A stretch of 64,000 nt of DNA from WHUA01 sp963711215 (GCA_963711215.1 CAVQDH010000009.1:31221-95220); one strand, 5' to 3'; shown: positions 17,789 to 27,263, counted from the first letter of the stretch. The notes: generated from the letters alone by a model not told the origin. Made by a program: numbers and translations.

Positions 17789-17970
17789 TGAAATTCGTCC
17801 TGTCCACCAAAGTTCCGATGCGCTTGCGCCAAACGGCACCATCGCGCAGCGCATAGATGCCCTTGCGGACCGGGGAAATCCAATGGGAATTGCTGCAGCG
17901 CAGCAATGCATAATCACGCATGGCTCACGACATGTCCGGACCAATTTTGCATGGCTGGCCGCCCCGCAAA

Positions 17971-19609
17971 TTACGCGTTGGCGGCGGCCAGGATCATATC
18001 CGAACCTTTTTCCCCGCAGACGATCGACGGGATATTGGTGTTCGATGACGGGATGGTCGGGAAGATGCCGGAATCGACAACGCGCAGGTTCCGTATGCCG
18101 TGAACCCGCAGCGCCGGGTCCACGACGGCATCCGGATCGACGCCCATCTTGGTCGTGCCGACCATGTGCCAGCTCGTCTGGATCAACTCCTTCATATAGG
18201 CGATCAGCCCTTCGTCGTCCTGTACCTCGCGGGCCGGGCCGCGTCTCGCGCAGGATCAGCGGGCGCAGCGCCGGCATGTCGGCGACCTTGCGCGCAACCT
18301 TGATGCCGTCGAGGAAGGTTTTGACGTCCGCCTCGTGCGACAAATATTTCGGGTCCATGCTCGCTTGCTCCATCGGATCTTTGGACCGGATGTGCAGAGT
18401 GCCGACCGATTTCGGCTGCAGGATGGTGACGCCGAAGGTAAAGCCGGAATAGGGATCGAGCCCCTGTTGCGGCGTCCGCGCATAGCGGTCCTTGCCCGAT
18501 AGCGGTAGAAGGCGCAGCACGAGATTGGCCTGGTTCACCTCGGGCCCGCTGCGATAATTCATCTGCGCCGTTGCCGAGCTGATCGTCAGCAGCCCTTCAC
18601 GCTTGAAGATGAAGCGCAGGCCTTCCTTCATCTTGCGCAAGGGACTGCGCAAGACGTCGTTGATCGTAAGCGGCTTGGCGCATTCAAAGGTTACCCGCGT
18701 GTTGGGGTGGTCGCGCAGGTTCTCACCGACGCCCGGCAAGTGATGCACCACGTCGATGCCGTGCTTCATGAGAATTGCGCCGTTGCCGATGCCGGAGAGC
18801 TCGAGAAGCTTCGGCGATACCAGCGGGCCGGCCGACAGGATGACCTCGCGGCGCGTGCGCACCGTGCGTTTCGTTCCGTTGTGCAGGAACTCGATCCCGA
18901 CGGCCCGCTTACCCTCCAGCAGCACGCGGGACGCGTTCGCATTCGGCAGGATGCTGAGGTTCGTCCGCTTCTTCGCGGGGCGCAGGTAGCCCGCCGCGGC
19001 GCTGTTGCGGAAGCCCTTGCGCGTCGAATATTGCAGATAGAAGGCGCCTTCGTAGCTGCCGTCGTTGTAATCATCGAGCTTTCGGTAGCCGGCTTCGGTA
19101 CAGGCGCCGACAAAGGCATCGGACAAGGGATCGAATTTGTCGAGCCGCGTGCAGTGGATCGGCCCGCCCGAGCCGCGCGCCTTGGCGTCGCCTTCGGGAA
19201 AATCCTCGAGCCGCTTGAACAGGGGCTCGAGGTCGGCATAGCCCCAGCCCGTGCATCCCTGCTCGGTCCAGGAGTCGTATTCCGCCGGATCGCCGCGTAC
19301 GAACAGGTTGCCGTTGATCGAGCTCGACCCGCCGATCACCCGGCCGCGCACCCAGCGCTGCGGCTTGCCGTTGAGATGCTGCTGCGGCTCGGTGACGAAG
19401 GGCCAGGTCAGGCGCTCGTCGTTCAGGATGTTGGCGACGAACAGCGGGATGTGGATGTTGTGGTTGCGGTCGCGGCCGCCGGCTTCCAGCAGCAGCACCT
19501 GATAGCGCCCGTTGGCGCTCAGACGGTTGGCGACGACGCAGCCGGCCGAGCCGGCGCCCACGACGACATAGTCGAATTCGGCATTGTCGGGAACGGACGA
19601 CACATACAT
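17971..19609 (-). CDS. GMC-family FAD-dependent oxidoreductase (one frameshift)
   Basis: A choline dehydrogenase-like flavoenzyme of about 546 residues. N-terminal Rossmann motif VVVGAGSAGCVVANRL, GMC signature 1 (VIGGSSSINGNLFVRG) and signature 2 (ILSAGPLVSPKLLELSGIG) are present. The C-terminal active-site part (TSWHMVGTTKMG, then PSSNTNIPSIVCGEK) lies in another frame. One extra C near 18237, between LRETRPG and REVQDDEGL, explains the break. Without correction the reading runs on to 17657 with nonsense. It likely oxidises an alcohol. It is divergent from a TRAP-type binding protein, which may import its substrate. Confidence 0.88.
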
Positions 19610-19734
19610 GAGGCAGCTCCACCCTAAAGCGTGTTGACCTGCCGGATCGGGAAGGTTGGCAGGCGCAATTCTTATTTTCGGCGGTCATTGTGGTTGAGAT
19701 CGCAGCCGAACGCAAAATGCGGACCGCACGCTTT

Positions 19735-19794
19735 TTGACAATGTGTGCCGGCGGATACCACAATCATGACGATACCGGATCGTTCGTGCGATCC
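19735..19794 (+). promoter_or_regulatory. Putative promoter and palindromic operator upstream of the TRAP binding protein
   Basis: TTGACA at 19735-19740 with a weak -10-like stretch about 18 bases later is the best sigma70-like promoter in the gap between the GMC and DctP genes. Downstream, GGATCGttcgtgCGATCC (19777-19794) is a perfect 6-bp-arm inverted repeat placed where a repressor could act. The rest of the 289-base gap shows no gene. Confidence 0.4.
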
Positions 19795-19898
19795 GTCGTG
19801 TCCGTGCAGGCAATCCCGTTAAACGAAAAGCGGCCGCCGTTCCGCGATACGCGCTGAGCGGCCGGTAAAACGCGTATCACCCGGGGAAAGGAAACGTA

Positions 19899-20966
19899 AT
19901 GAGACGACCCGTCATTGCCGCCGCGTTGGCGGCCTTTGTAGCGTCGGCAGCCCTGCTTGCCGTCGAGCCATCGACCGCGCAGGCGGCAACCAAGTATTGC
20001 GACGGCCCCAAGGTGACGTGGCGCACGTCCTTCTGGGGCAAGCGCCGCGCCATCACCGAAGGCATCGAGTATGTCGCCAAGGCGACCAAGGAGGCCACCT
20101 GCGGTAAATTCAACATTCAGCTCTTCTACGGCGAGCAGTTGTCGAAAGCGCGCGAGAACCTGGACGCGATCAAGGTCGGCGCCGTTCAGGGCGCGCAAGT
20201 GTGCTCGTCCTACCATCCCGGCAAGGTGCGGGCACTGGGCGTGCTGGACCTGCCCTTCCTGCCGATTGCGGATCTCGACGTGGCACAGGCCGTCTATACG
20301 CGGATGTTCGAGACGCCGGAATTCAAGAAGTCGCTCGCCGAGTGGAACGCGGCCTATTTCATGGCGACGTTGCTGCCGCAGTTCGAGATGATGGGCCGCG
20401 GCAAGGCGCCGCTCAAACTGGAAGACTGGAAGGGCCGGCGCGTGAGGGCGCTCGGCGGCATGGGCAAGGCGATGGCGGGGCTCGGCTCCGTGCCGACCAG
20501 CATGCCGGCGTCCGAAGTCTACACGGCGCTTCAGCGCGGCACGATCGACGCCGTCGGCTTCGCCTATACCTATGCGTTCGCCGCGTTCAAGATCGACGAC
20601 ATGTCGACCTGGTACACGACGAACATGGCGCTGGGATCGCTCAACTGCATCTTTGCCGTCAACAAGGATGCGTTCGCCAAGCTGCCGCCGCAATACAAGA
20701 CGATCCTCGAGGAAGTGCGGACGCCTGCTTATGCGGCCTTGAAGGAAGCCTATGCAAAACAGGATAAGGCGAACCTTCCGCGGTGGCAGGCGAAGAAGAC
20801 TCTGAAGGCGATCAAATACAGCAAGGATGAGCTGGAGAGGCTCCGCAAGGTCGGCGGCACGCCGGTCTGGGACGAATGGGTCAAGCAGAACGAAGCCGAG
20901 GGGATTCCCGCGCGCAAGCTCCTGGACCTCGTTCTGAAGACGGCGCAGGAGGATTCCAAGCAGTAA
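19899..20966 (+). CDS. TRAP transporter solute-binding protein, DctP type
   Basis: A 355-residue periplasmic binding protein. A signal peptide (MRRPVIAAALAAFVASAALL to STAQA) precedes the mature domain. DctP-family elements include LFYGEQLSKARENLDAIKVG, the central LEDWKGRRVRALGG with the Arg that usually binds the ligand carboxylate, and LQRGTIDAVGFAYTYAF. AAAGGAAA precedes the ATG. No DctQ or DctM membrane genes follow; the gene is monocistronic and ends in a strong hairpin, so the transporter partner must be elsewhere. The divergent GMC oxidoreductase suggests an alcohol or organic acid ligand. Confidence 0.92.
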   Translation: MRRPVIAAALAAFVASAALLAVEPSTAQAATKYCDGPKVTWRTSFWGKRRAITEGIEYVAKATKEATCGKFNIQLFYGEQLSKARENLDAIKVGAVQGAQVCSSYHPGKVRALGVLDLPFLPIADLDVAQAVYTRMFETPEFKKSLAEWNAAYFMATLLPQFEMMGRGKAPLKLEDWKGRRVRALGGMGKAMAGLGSVPTSMPASEVYTALQRGTIDAVGFAYTYAFAAFKIDDMSTWYTTNMALGSLNCIFAVNKDAFAKLPPQYKTILEEVRTPAYAALKEAYAKQDKANLPRWQAKKTLKAIKYSKDELERLRKVGGTPVWDEWVKQNEAEGIPARKLLDLVLKTAQEDSKQ

Positions 20967-20985
20967 GACGCGACGGACCGGAAAT

Positions 20986-21025
20986 GCGGCGGCGAAGTCC
21001 TAAACGATTTCGCCGCCGCTTGTTT
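20986..21025 (+). terminator. Rho-independent-type terminator after dctP-like gene
   Basis: An 11-bp perfect stem GCGGCGGCGAA/TTCGCCGCCGC encloses a 12-base loop and is followed by a T-rich stretch (TTGTTTCATT). It starts about 20 bases after the stop codon. Confidence 0.8.
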
Positions 21026-21102
21026 CATTCGGCCTTCGCGCGCGTTGCGCTCGATCTAAAAGGCGATGGCGGGGCGCCGGGGTTCCGTTCTACCTTCACG
21101 CC

Positions 21103-21730
21103 ATGATCGCGTCGGGCATTCTCGCTTTCACCACATTCTTCGCGGCGGTCGGGCCGATCGACGTGGCCGCGCTCTATGCGGCCATGACCGCGCGGCTGCC
21201 GGCGAAGAAACGGCGGCGGATGGCGATGAAGGCGGTGCTCGTCGCAACCGCCATCCTGGTCGCCATCGCACTGTTCGGTCATGACCTGCTGCGCTGGCTC
21301 GGCGTCAGTCTTCCGGCGCTGCGCATCGCGGGCGGCATCCTCCTGTTCCTCGTCGCGCTCGACATGGTCTTCGCCCGGCATTCCGGCGTCACCTCGACGA
21401 CGGAGGAGGAATCCGAGGAAGCCGAAGCAAGCTCGGACATCTCCGTCTTCCCGCTGGCGACGCCGCTCATCGCCGGTCCCGGGGCGATGGGCGCCACCAT
21501 CCTCCGCATCGCGGAAGCAAAAGGCGATCTTGCCGACGGAGGCCGTGGTCGTGGCGGCGCTGCTGGCCGTGATGGCGATAACCTACGTCCTGCTGGTCGG
21601 CGCATCCGCGATAAGCCGCGCCTTGGGCGTCACCGGCCTCAACGTCATCACCCGCGTCATGGGCGTGATGCTGGCCGCTCTGGCGGTCCAGTTCGTGATC
21701 GACGGCATTCGCGCGATCGTCGGCGGCTAA
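21103..21730 (+). CDS. MarC/UPF0056-family membrane protein (one frameshift)
   Basis: A roughly 208-residue inner-membrane protein with about six hydrophobic helices (SGILAFTTFFAAVGPIDVAA; AGGILLFLVALDMVFARH; ATPLIAGPGAMGATI). The last two helices (EAVVVAALLAVMAITYVLLV and MLAALAVQFVIDGIRAIVGG) are in a different frame. One extra base in the GCAAAAGGC run near 21520 accounts for it. Members were named for the mar locus but their transport role is still uncertain. Start ATG at 21103. Confidence 0.85.
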
Positions 21731-21733
21731 GGC

Positions 21734-22607
21734 TCAGACCGGCCGGTCGCCCGCGACCGAGAGCCGGTGCATCACGCGGCGGAAGCCGTGGTAGTCGTTG
21801 ACCGCCAGGTGCTGGGCCGCGCGGTTGTCCCAGATGGCGAAGGTGCCGGCCTGCCAGCGGTAGCGGCAGGTGAACTCCGGCCGTTCCTTGTGCCGGTACA
21901 AGAGCTTCGAGCAGGGGGCGGCTCTCCGCCTCCGTCCAGCCGTCGAACCGCACGGTATGCAGCGCGTTGACGTAAAGCGCCTTGCGGCCGGTCTCGGGAT
22001 GCGTCCGCACGACCGGGTGCACCGCTTCGAGGCTCATGTTGTCCTGACCGACCAGCTTGACGCTTTGATAGGCGTTGCCGGCGGCGCGCCCGCCGCCCTT
22101 CCGGGCTGCCGCGCTGTTGATCGCGCGCAGTCCCTGCAAGGCCGCCTTCATGCCATCCGACAGGGTCTCGTAGGCGAGATACATATTGGCGAACTGCGTG
22201 TCGCCGCCATAGGGCGGAACTTCGACGGAATAGAGCACGGTCGCCATCGGCGGGCATTCGGTATAGGTCGTGTCGGAGTGCCAGCCTTCGCCGAAATTCT
22301 TCGTCTCGTCCGGCTCCTTGACGATGGCGAAGACATGCGGCTCCTCCGGCAGGCCCTCGGCGAAGGGGTAGAAGCCCAGCGGGCCGAAATTCTCGGAGAC
22401 CCTGGCGATCGCCTTCGGGTCGAGCGCTTGGCCTGGAAAGGCGAGCACGAGATAGTCGCGAAAAGCCGTCCTGATCTCGCGCCAGGTTTCCTCGTCAGCG
22501 CGGGTCAGGTCGACGCCGCGGATCTCGGCGCCAAGCGCGCCGGCCAGCGGCAGGACGGAGATTTTCTTGTAGGTCACGGAATCACCCACTGGGCTGCGAA
22601 CCGGCAT
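21734..22607 (-). CDS. TauD/TfdA-family dioxygenase, third copy (one frameshift)
   Basis: A Fe(II)/2-oxoglutarate dioxygenase of about 290 residues with ligands in GWHSDTTYTECPP and the HxD pattern, and a C-terminal segment (FAIWDNRAAQHLAVNDYHG, then RRVMHRLSVAGDRPV) found in another frame. The break lies near 21913, between ESRPLLE and LLYRHKERPEF. It is only distantly similar to the other two copies. Start ATG 22607 is one option; GTG 22577 is also possible. It follows the globin gene in the same direction after ~180 bases, so it may or may not share the redox operon's transcript. Confidence 0.85.
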
Positions 22608-22788
22608 TCCGTTCAGGCCGGCGCACCGATTATACGCCAAATGGCGGCGCACGCACGATTCCGCCCCGGCGGCTTTCCGGCACGGGCGCCGGGCCGGTCA
22701 TGATCCGCGGCCGGCCGGGGCCCTGAGCTCCCGGCCGGCAGTTCGCGGCGTGGCGCCCTACGCGATAACGGCTGGCGTCGCCGGCCGT

Positions 22789-23207
22789 CTATTCCGCGGC
22801 GACGCTGTGCGCGGCGTCCTTCATGGTCGTCGCGAGCAATCCGTAGCAGGCGGTCCAGGCGGCTTTCGTCTCCGGCGTGAAGGCGTCGCCGAGCCCCTTC
22901 TCCAGGGTCCACAGCAAGGCGGCGCCGACGGTGTCGTAGTCCTTGTCCTTCACGCCGTAGCCGAATGGCGGCGGCCGAGATCCTGCACCGCGGGGACGAT
23001 CGTCTCGAGCCGGTTGAGGCCGCCGACCGCCGTGGCGATCATGGACATCAGCTTCTGGATCTGCGGCTTGATGTCCTCGGGGAAGAGCGGCCGGAGGTCC
23101 GGATCGATCGTGAACAGGCGGCCGTAGAACAGCTCGCCGGCGGTATCCTTGATGGGCAGCACCTTGCGGAAGCTGTCCTGGACGAGCTCAATCTGCGCTG
23201 GGGTCAT
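22789..23207 (-). CDS. Single-domain globin (one frameshift)
   Basis: A bacterial haemoglobin of about 139 residues, like the globin domain of flavohaemoglobin without its reductase. The N-terminal MTPAQIELVQDSFRKVLPIK, the E-helix region, and the proximal His in VQDLGRRH are seen. One base is missing near 22966; restoring it gives GYGVKDKDYDTVGAALLWTL and the end SVAAE at 22789. It is the last member of a leftward operon whose first gene encodes an NAD(P)H-type FAD protein, a plausible reductase for it. In Bradyrhizobium a comparable globin plus flavoprotein pair acts in NO detoxification. That role is inferred here. Confidence 0.87.
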
Positions 23208-23260
23208 TGGATGATCTCCTATGCTTGTCGTTGCCCGCTTCGGGGATGGACGCAGGCGCC

Positions 23261-23833
23261 TTACTGGACGGGAATGCGCAGCACGACGCCGCCCATCACG
23301 TCGCCGAGCTTGAAGTCGTGACGGGGCGAGTCCTTGTGCGCGTTGTGGCAGCCGACACAGGCCGGCGCGACCGCGGTGTCGGCATAGATGGCGGTGAAGT
23401 ATTTCTTCCCGCCGAGCGTTTCATCGGCGTAGTAGTTCTTGCCCTTGTTATCGGCGACGAACTTGAGGCCGGTCTTCTCGACATCCGTCCGGGGCGCGTT
23501 CTGCTTGTTCACCGGCCACATGCTGAGCAGCTGGTAGCTGAAGGCTTCGGTCTTCTTGCCGACCATCTCCGAGCCGTAGCGGAACATCTGCGCCGGCAGC
23601 GGCAGCGCCTTGTCGTCCTTCCAATGCTCGCTCGCCTTGATGATCTTCTCTTCGTTCTGCAGGCGGTTGACGACGAGACGCGTGTAGATTGTGCGGTCGG
23701 AGTCCATGACCGCGTGCAGGGCGTCTGCCATTTGCTGCGGCGTGATTCCTGCCGTTTCCTTGGACTTGTCGCAGCTGGCCAGAAAGGCGGCCAGAACGAG
23801 CAGCGGCGTGGCTTTGGCGTAAGTCAATCTCAT
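23261..23833 (-). CDS. DUF3365 (Tll0287-like) monohaem c-type lipoprotein
   Basis: A 190-residue exported protein. The signal peptide ends with a lipobox (LAAFLASC), so the mature protein should be lipid-anchored. A single haem c site CVGCH appears near the C-terminus (APACVGCHNAHKDSPRHDF), preceded by the DUF3365/Tll0287 sensor-like fold. The start at 23833 has AAAGGAG seven bases upstream. It begins 14 bases after the 11-haem cytochrome stop and is followed 53 bases later by the globin. It is probably an electron-transfer partner or haem sensor on the periplasmic side. Confidence 0.88.
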   Translation of the reverse strand: MRLTYAKATPLLVLAAFLASCDKSKETAGITPQQMADALHAVMDSDRTIYTRLVVNRLQNEEKIIKASEHWKDDKALPLPAQMFRYGSEMVGKKTEAFSYQLLSMWPVNKQNAPRTDVEKTGLKFVADNKGKNYYADETLGGKKYFTAIYADTAVAPACVGCHNAHKDSPRHDFKLGDVMGGVVLRIPVQ

Positions 23834-23846
23834 CACGTTGCTCCTT

Positions 23847-25238
23847 TCATTGAGCGGGTTGACCGGAGGGCTTGGGTGTGTGCTGCCGCCGCTCGACCCA
23901 GTCGAGGCTCGGGATGTGGTGCGACGGAAGCTTGGTGAAGTTGCTGCGGATGACCTCCGGATCGGCGAGCGCGTCGATGGAAAATCCGAGGCCGTGGCAG
24001 TTCAGGCAGACCGAGCGGATCATCTTTTCGTTCGGCCGCAGGTTCATGTTTTGATTGTGCTGCGCCAGAACGACGTCGCCCTTTTCGCCGTGATGGATTT
24101 CGCGCGGCATGTGACAGGTGGCGCAGCTGACGCCCTGTCCCGCGGGCCGCGTCCCCGCGAGCTCCCCGTCCCAGGCGGCGGAGTGCGCCGACTGGAAATA
24201 GTTTCGCGTGTGCTCGTCGTTGTGGCAGCCCATGCAGGCGTCGACCGCGGCATGCCGGACATCGAAGCGGTGCGCAGCATGACAGGTCGCGCAGCCGAGC
24301 GTCTTGTCATGGGCCTCGGCGCGCATCGGCAGGCGGGCCATGGCCGGCGACATCGGGCCGAGCGGGACGGAAAGGCCGCTGGCGAGCCGCATGCCGTGAC
24401 GGCCGGCAAGGAAGCCGGCGTTCTCGGTCTCATGGCAGGTCGCGCAGACCTCGTGCCCCGGCTTGTCGATCCAGTGCGCCGCGACTTGGCCGTTTGTCTT
24501 CGGCATGTGGCAGTCGGCGCAGGACACGCCGGCCTTGGCGTGCAGCGTCGTCTCCCATTCCTTCAGGATCGCGGGATCGGTCGCCTTGGCGGCGACTGCC
24601 GGCGGCAGAGACGCCCGGTTGAGTGCCAGGCTGGCGCGCTGGACCCAGGCGGCGCTTGTCGGGCTGCGGTCGATGACGGCGACCTGCGGGACCGCCTTGA
24701 GCGGGATCTCGTGCAGGTGCTTGGCGAGGAAGTCCTCGTAGAGCGCGCGGTTGTCGTGGAAGTTATGACAGCCGGCCGAGGCGCAGCTGTCGAAGGCGAG
24801 GCCCTTGTGGCTCGGCCGGTCCTTGAAGATCGTCTGGTGGCATTTGAAGCAGTAGTCGCCGGGCAAGGTCAGCCCCATGGCGAGCGTGATGCCGGGCCGG
24901 TGCTCCTGGTGGCACGTGACGCAGTAGCGCGCGTCGAGCGCGGCGACGCGGTCGGCGTTGCGGGGATCGGTAAATTTGGTGCGGGGATGGCTGTCGTTTT
25001 CGCGCGCGAGATCGTCGCCGTGGCATTTCACGCAGGCATTCTGCAGCAGATCGCGCCCGCCGAACGGGCTGGTATGGCAGACCTCGCAGGCGAGTTCGAT
25101 CTGATGGTGCCCGTCGGTCGTGCGGCCGATCAGGAACAGCGTGCGGTCGCGGCTGAACAGGACCCAGGTGAAATAGCCGGACAATCCGATCACCGCGGTG
25201 ATCCAGCAGGCCCAGATGATGGTTTTCCGCTGAGACAT
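23847..25238 (-). CDS. Membrane-anchored 11-haem cytochrome c
   Basis: A 463-residue protein with one N-terminal membrane anchor (IIWACWITAVIGLSGYFTWV) and eleven haem c attachment sites: ten CXXCH (CEVCH, CVKCH, CVTCH, CFKCH, CADCH, CATCH three times, CMGCH, CLNCH) and one CX4CH (CASAGCH). The CADCHMP and CATCHMP forms recall multihaem nitrite-reductase/octahaem-type cytochromes, but no Lys-substituted CXXCK catalytic haem is present, so electron transfer rather than nitrite reduction is more likely. It lies nine bases after the FAD/BFD/cytochrome b fusion and just before the monohaem lipoprotein, making a tight unit. Confidence 0.93.
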   Translation of the reverse strand: MSQRKTIIWACWITAVIGLSGYFTWVLFSRDRTLFLIGRTTDGHHQIELACEVCHTSPFGGRDLLQNACVKCHGDDLARENDSHPRTKFTDPRNADRVAALDARYCVTCHQEHRPGITLAMGLTLPGDYCFKCHQTIFKDRPSHKGLAFDSCASAGCHNFHDNRALYEDFLAKHLHEIPLKAVPQVAVIDRSPTSAAWVQRASLALNRASLPPAVAAKATDPAILKEWETTLHAKAGVSCADCHMPKTNGQVAAHWIDKPGHEVCATCHETENAGFLAGRHGMRLASGLSVPLGPMSPAMARLPMRAEAHDKTLGCATCHAAHRFDVRHAAVDACMGCHNDEHTRNYFQSAHSAAWDGELAGTRPAGQGVSCATCHMPREIHHGEKGDVVLAQHNQNMNLRPNEKMIRSVCLNCHGLGFSIDALADPEVIRSNFTKLPSHHIPSLDWVERRQHTPKPSGQPAQ

Positions 25239-25247
25239 CGCCGCCCG

Positions 25248-27263
25248 CTAGAAGTAGTAGACGGAGAGAATGTGGAAGCCGAGCAGCGCCGGCAGCGGCC
25301 AGCAGGCGAGGATGTGGAGCCAGAGCGACAGCTTGCGCGCCATGGCGCCGCCGTTTCGGCTGAGCCGGTGCTCGACGGCGATGACGGCGCCGGATGTCGA
25401 GCCGAGCAGCACGACCGCGAGGAAGGACAGCATCAGGTAGCGGTTCAGATGCTCGCCGAGATGCAGGCCGGTATGGATGACGAGCGCGGTGATCGCAGCC
25501 GCGCCGAGCGCGATATGGATGAAGCGCCAGGTGCCATAGGCGCCGAACGCCATCCAGCGCACGCGCTTGCGCAGTGACAGGATGACCGCCAGCAGGCCGA
25601 GGCCGAGCAGCGTGAAGCCGGAGATCTGCTTGTACAGGCCGTCCGTCCACAGCAGATCGATCTGGAAAGCGGGCTGCACGCTCCGGCGATAGCCGGGCGA
25701 GGGCAGGAACAGGATGGCGCCGGCAATCAGCAGGGCGAGGATCGACAGCGCGATGATGCTGCGGGCGAAGGCGGGTGCGACCGGCTTAACCTGCTGGCCG
25801 GCGAGCGCCGCCACCAGCGGGCGGCAGGAGCCGCAGACGGTCGCGGCGTTGGTCACCGCCTGAAGCGCTTCGACGGTACGAGCGCCGGCGGCAATCGCCG
25901 CGCTGAGCGTGCCGCGCGTGACGCCGGTGCAGTTGCAGATCGTCGCCGTTTCCGGCCACGCCGCCACGTTGCCAGCATCGTCGTCGCCCCACAGGCGCCC
26001 GGTCTTGACGAAGCGCCGGGCATGCCACGGCATGATCCGCCGCCGACGCGTTACGGCTTCCTGGAGTCGGTTGATCTCGGGCCAGTCGCCGACCGCGATG
26101 GCCGCCGTCACCCGTCCCTTGCGCCGGATGATCCGCCGGTAGACTCCGGTCTCCGGCTGCTCGTAGGTCAGGCTGCGCGTCGCCGGGTCTTCCGACGCTT
26201 CCGCCGGGCCGCCCATGCTGAAGACCGGCACGCCGACGACCTTGAGCTTGGTCGCGGCGATCGAGCCTTCGTAGCGCGCCGCGCCGTCGAGGATGTGATG
26301 CGCCGCGACGCCGGCCTGCTCCAGGCCGGGCGCGACCAGGCCGTAGACCCGGCCGCGGTGCTCGGCGCATTCGCCGATGGCGTAAACGTCCGGGGCCGAG
26401 GTCTGCATGTTGTCGTCGACCTCGATACCCCGGCCGACCCGGATGCCGGCATCGCGCGCGATCTCCATGTTGGGGCGGATGCCGGCGCAGATGACGACGG
26501 TGTCGCAGGACAGCTCCCGGCCGTCGGTCAAGCGGACGCCCGTGATCTCGTCGCCGGCGATCATTTCGCGGACGCCGACGCCGGTCAGCACGGTCAGGCC
26601 GATCGCCGTCAAGCGCTCCGCCAGCAGCGCGCCGCCGACACTGTCGAGCTGCTGCGGCATCAGCCAGCGTCCATGCTCGACGACGGTGGTGTCGACGCCG
26701 CGGCGATGAAGACCGCGCGCGGCTTCCAGCCCCAACAGGCCGCCGCCGATCACCAGCGCCTTGCGGCAGCGCGGCCAATGGGCGAGCAGCCTTTCCGCAT
26801 CGTTGATGTCGCGGAAGGTGAAGATATGCCGGTGCGCGATGGCGAGCGGCGCAGGGATGTGCGGTCGCGATCCCGTCGCGATCACCAGCTTCGCATAGCC
26901 ATGCGTCGTGCCGGCGGCATCGGTAACCGTCCGAGCGGCGCAATCGATCGAGACGATGCGCCGATGGATCAGGCGGACCTGGGGCGCTTGGTCGCCCTGC
27001 GACCAGGCCAGATAGATGTCGGATACCGGCGTCTCGCCGGCGAAAAGCGGCGTGAGGAGGACGCGGTTATAGGGCGCCCAGCGCTCTTCCCCGAAAATCA
27101 GGATCGCCCGGCCGGGCGCCTGACGGCGAAGGTCGCGAACCAGCTTCATGCCCGCGGGACCGGCGCCGATGACGACGATCGGCGCCGCGGCGGCGTCGGC
27201 AACCGGCGCTTCGGCGATCGAGAAGGACGTCTCAACGTCGGGTCTGTTCGCGGTTACGAGCAT
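25248..27263 (-). CDS. NirB-like FAD oxidoreductase with BFD [2Fe-2S] domain fused to a membrane cytochrome b
   Basis: A 671-residue fusion. Residues ~20-420 are a pyridine-nucleotide:FAD oxidoreductase like the NirB N-terminus (VVIGAGPAGMKLVRDL; WAPYNRVLLTPLFAGE; second nucleotide site KALVIGGGLLGLEAARGL). A BFD-like [2Fe-2S] domain follows with four Cys (ICNCTGV and VCGSCRPL). The last ~180 residues hold five hydrophobic segments with paired His in RFIHIALGAAAITALVIHTG and LWLHILACW to LLGFHILSVYYF, as in haem b membrane proteins. Start ATG 27263 is where similarity begins. It is predicted to move electrons from NAD(P)H across the inner membrane to the downstream 11-haem cytochrome. Confidence 0.9.
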   Translation of the reverse strand: MLVTANRPDVETSFSIAEAPVADAAAAPIVVIGAGPAGMKLVRDLRRQAPGRAILIFGEERWAPYNRVLLTPLFAGETPVSDIYLAWSQGDQAPQVRLIHRRIVSIDCAARTVTDAAGTTHGYAKLVIATGSRPHIPAPLAIAHRHIFTFRDINDAERLLAHWPRCRKALVIGGGLLGLEAARGLHRRGVDTTVVEHGRWLMPQQLDSVGGALLAERLTAIGLTVLTGVGVREMIAGDEITGVRLTDGRELSCDTVVICAGIRPNMEIARDAGIRVGRGIEVDDNMQTSAPDVYAIGECAEHRGRVYGLVAPGLEQAGVAAHHILDGAARYEGSIAATKLKVVGVPVFSMGGPAEASEDPATRSLTYEQPETGVYRRIIRRKGRVTAAIAVGDWPEINRLQEAVTRRRRIMPWHARRFVKTGRLWGDDDAGNVAAWPETATICNCTGVTRGTLSAAIAAGARTVEALQAVTNAATVCGSCRPLVAALAGQQVKPVAPAFARSIIALSILALLIAGAILFLPSPGYRRSVQPAFQIDLLWTDGLYKQISGFTLLGLGLLAVILSLRKRVRWMAFGAYGTWRFIHIALGAAAITALVIHTGLHLGEHLNRYLMLSFLAVVLLGSTSGAVIAVEHRLSRNGGAMARKLSLWLHILACWPLPALLGFHILSVYYF

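Noticed and set aside
17657..19609. A single 650-codon GMC protein reaching 17657
   Set aside because: Beyond about 18237 the reading becomes Arg-rich nonsense, while the true GMC C-terminus lies in another frame and ends at 17971.
23838..25577. 579-codon plus-strand frame opposite the 11-haem cytochrome
   Set aside because: The minus strand has eleven haem motifs and a membrane anchor; the plus frame has no recognisable domain.
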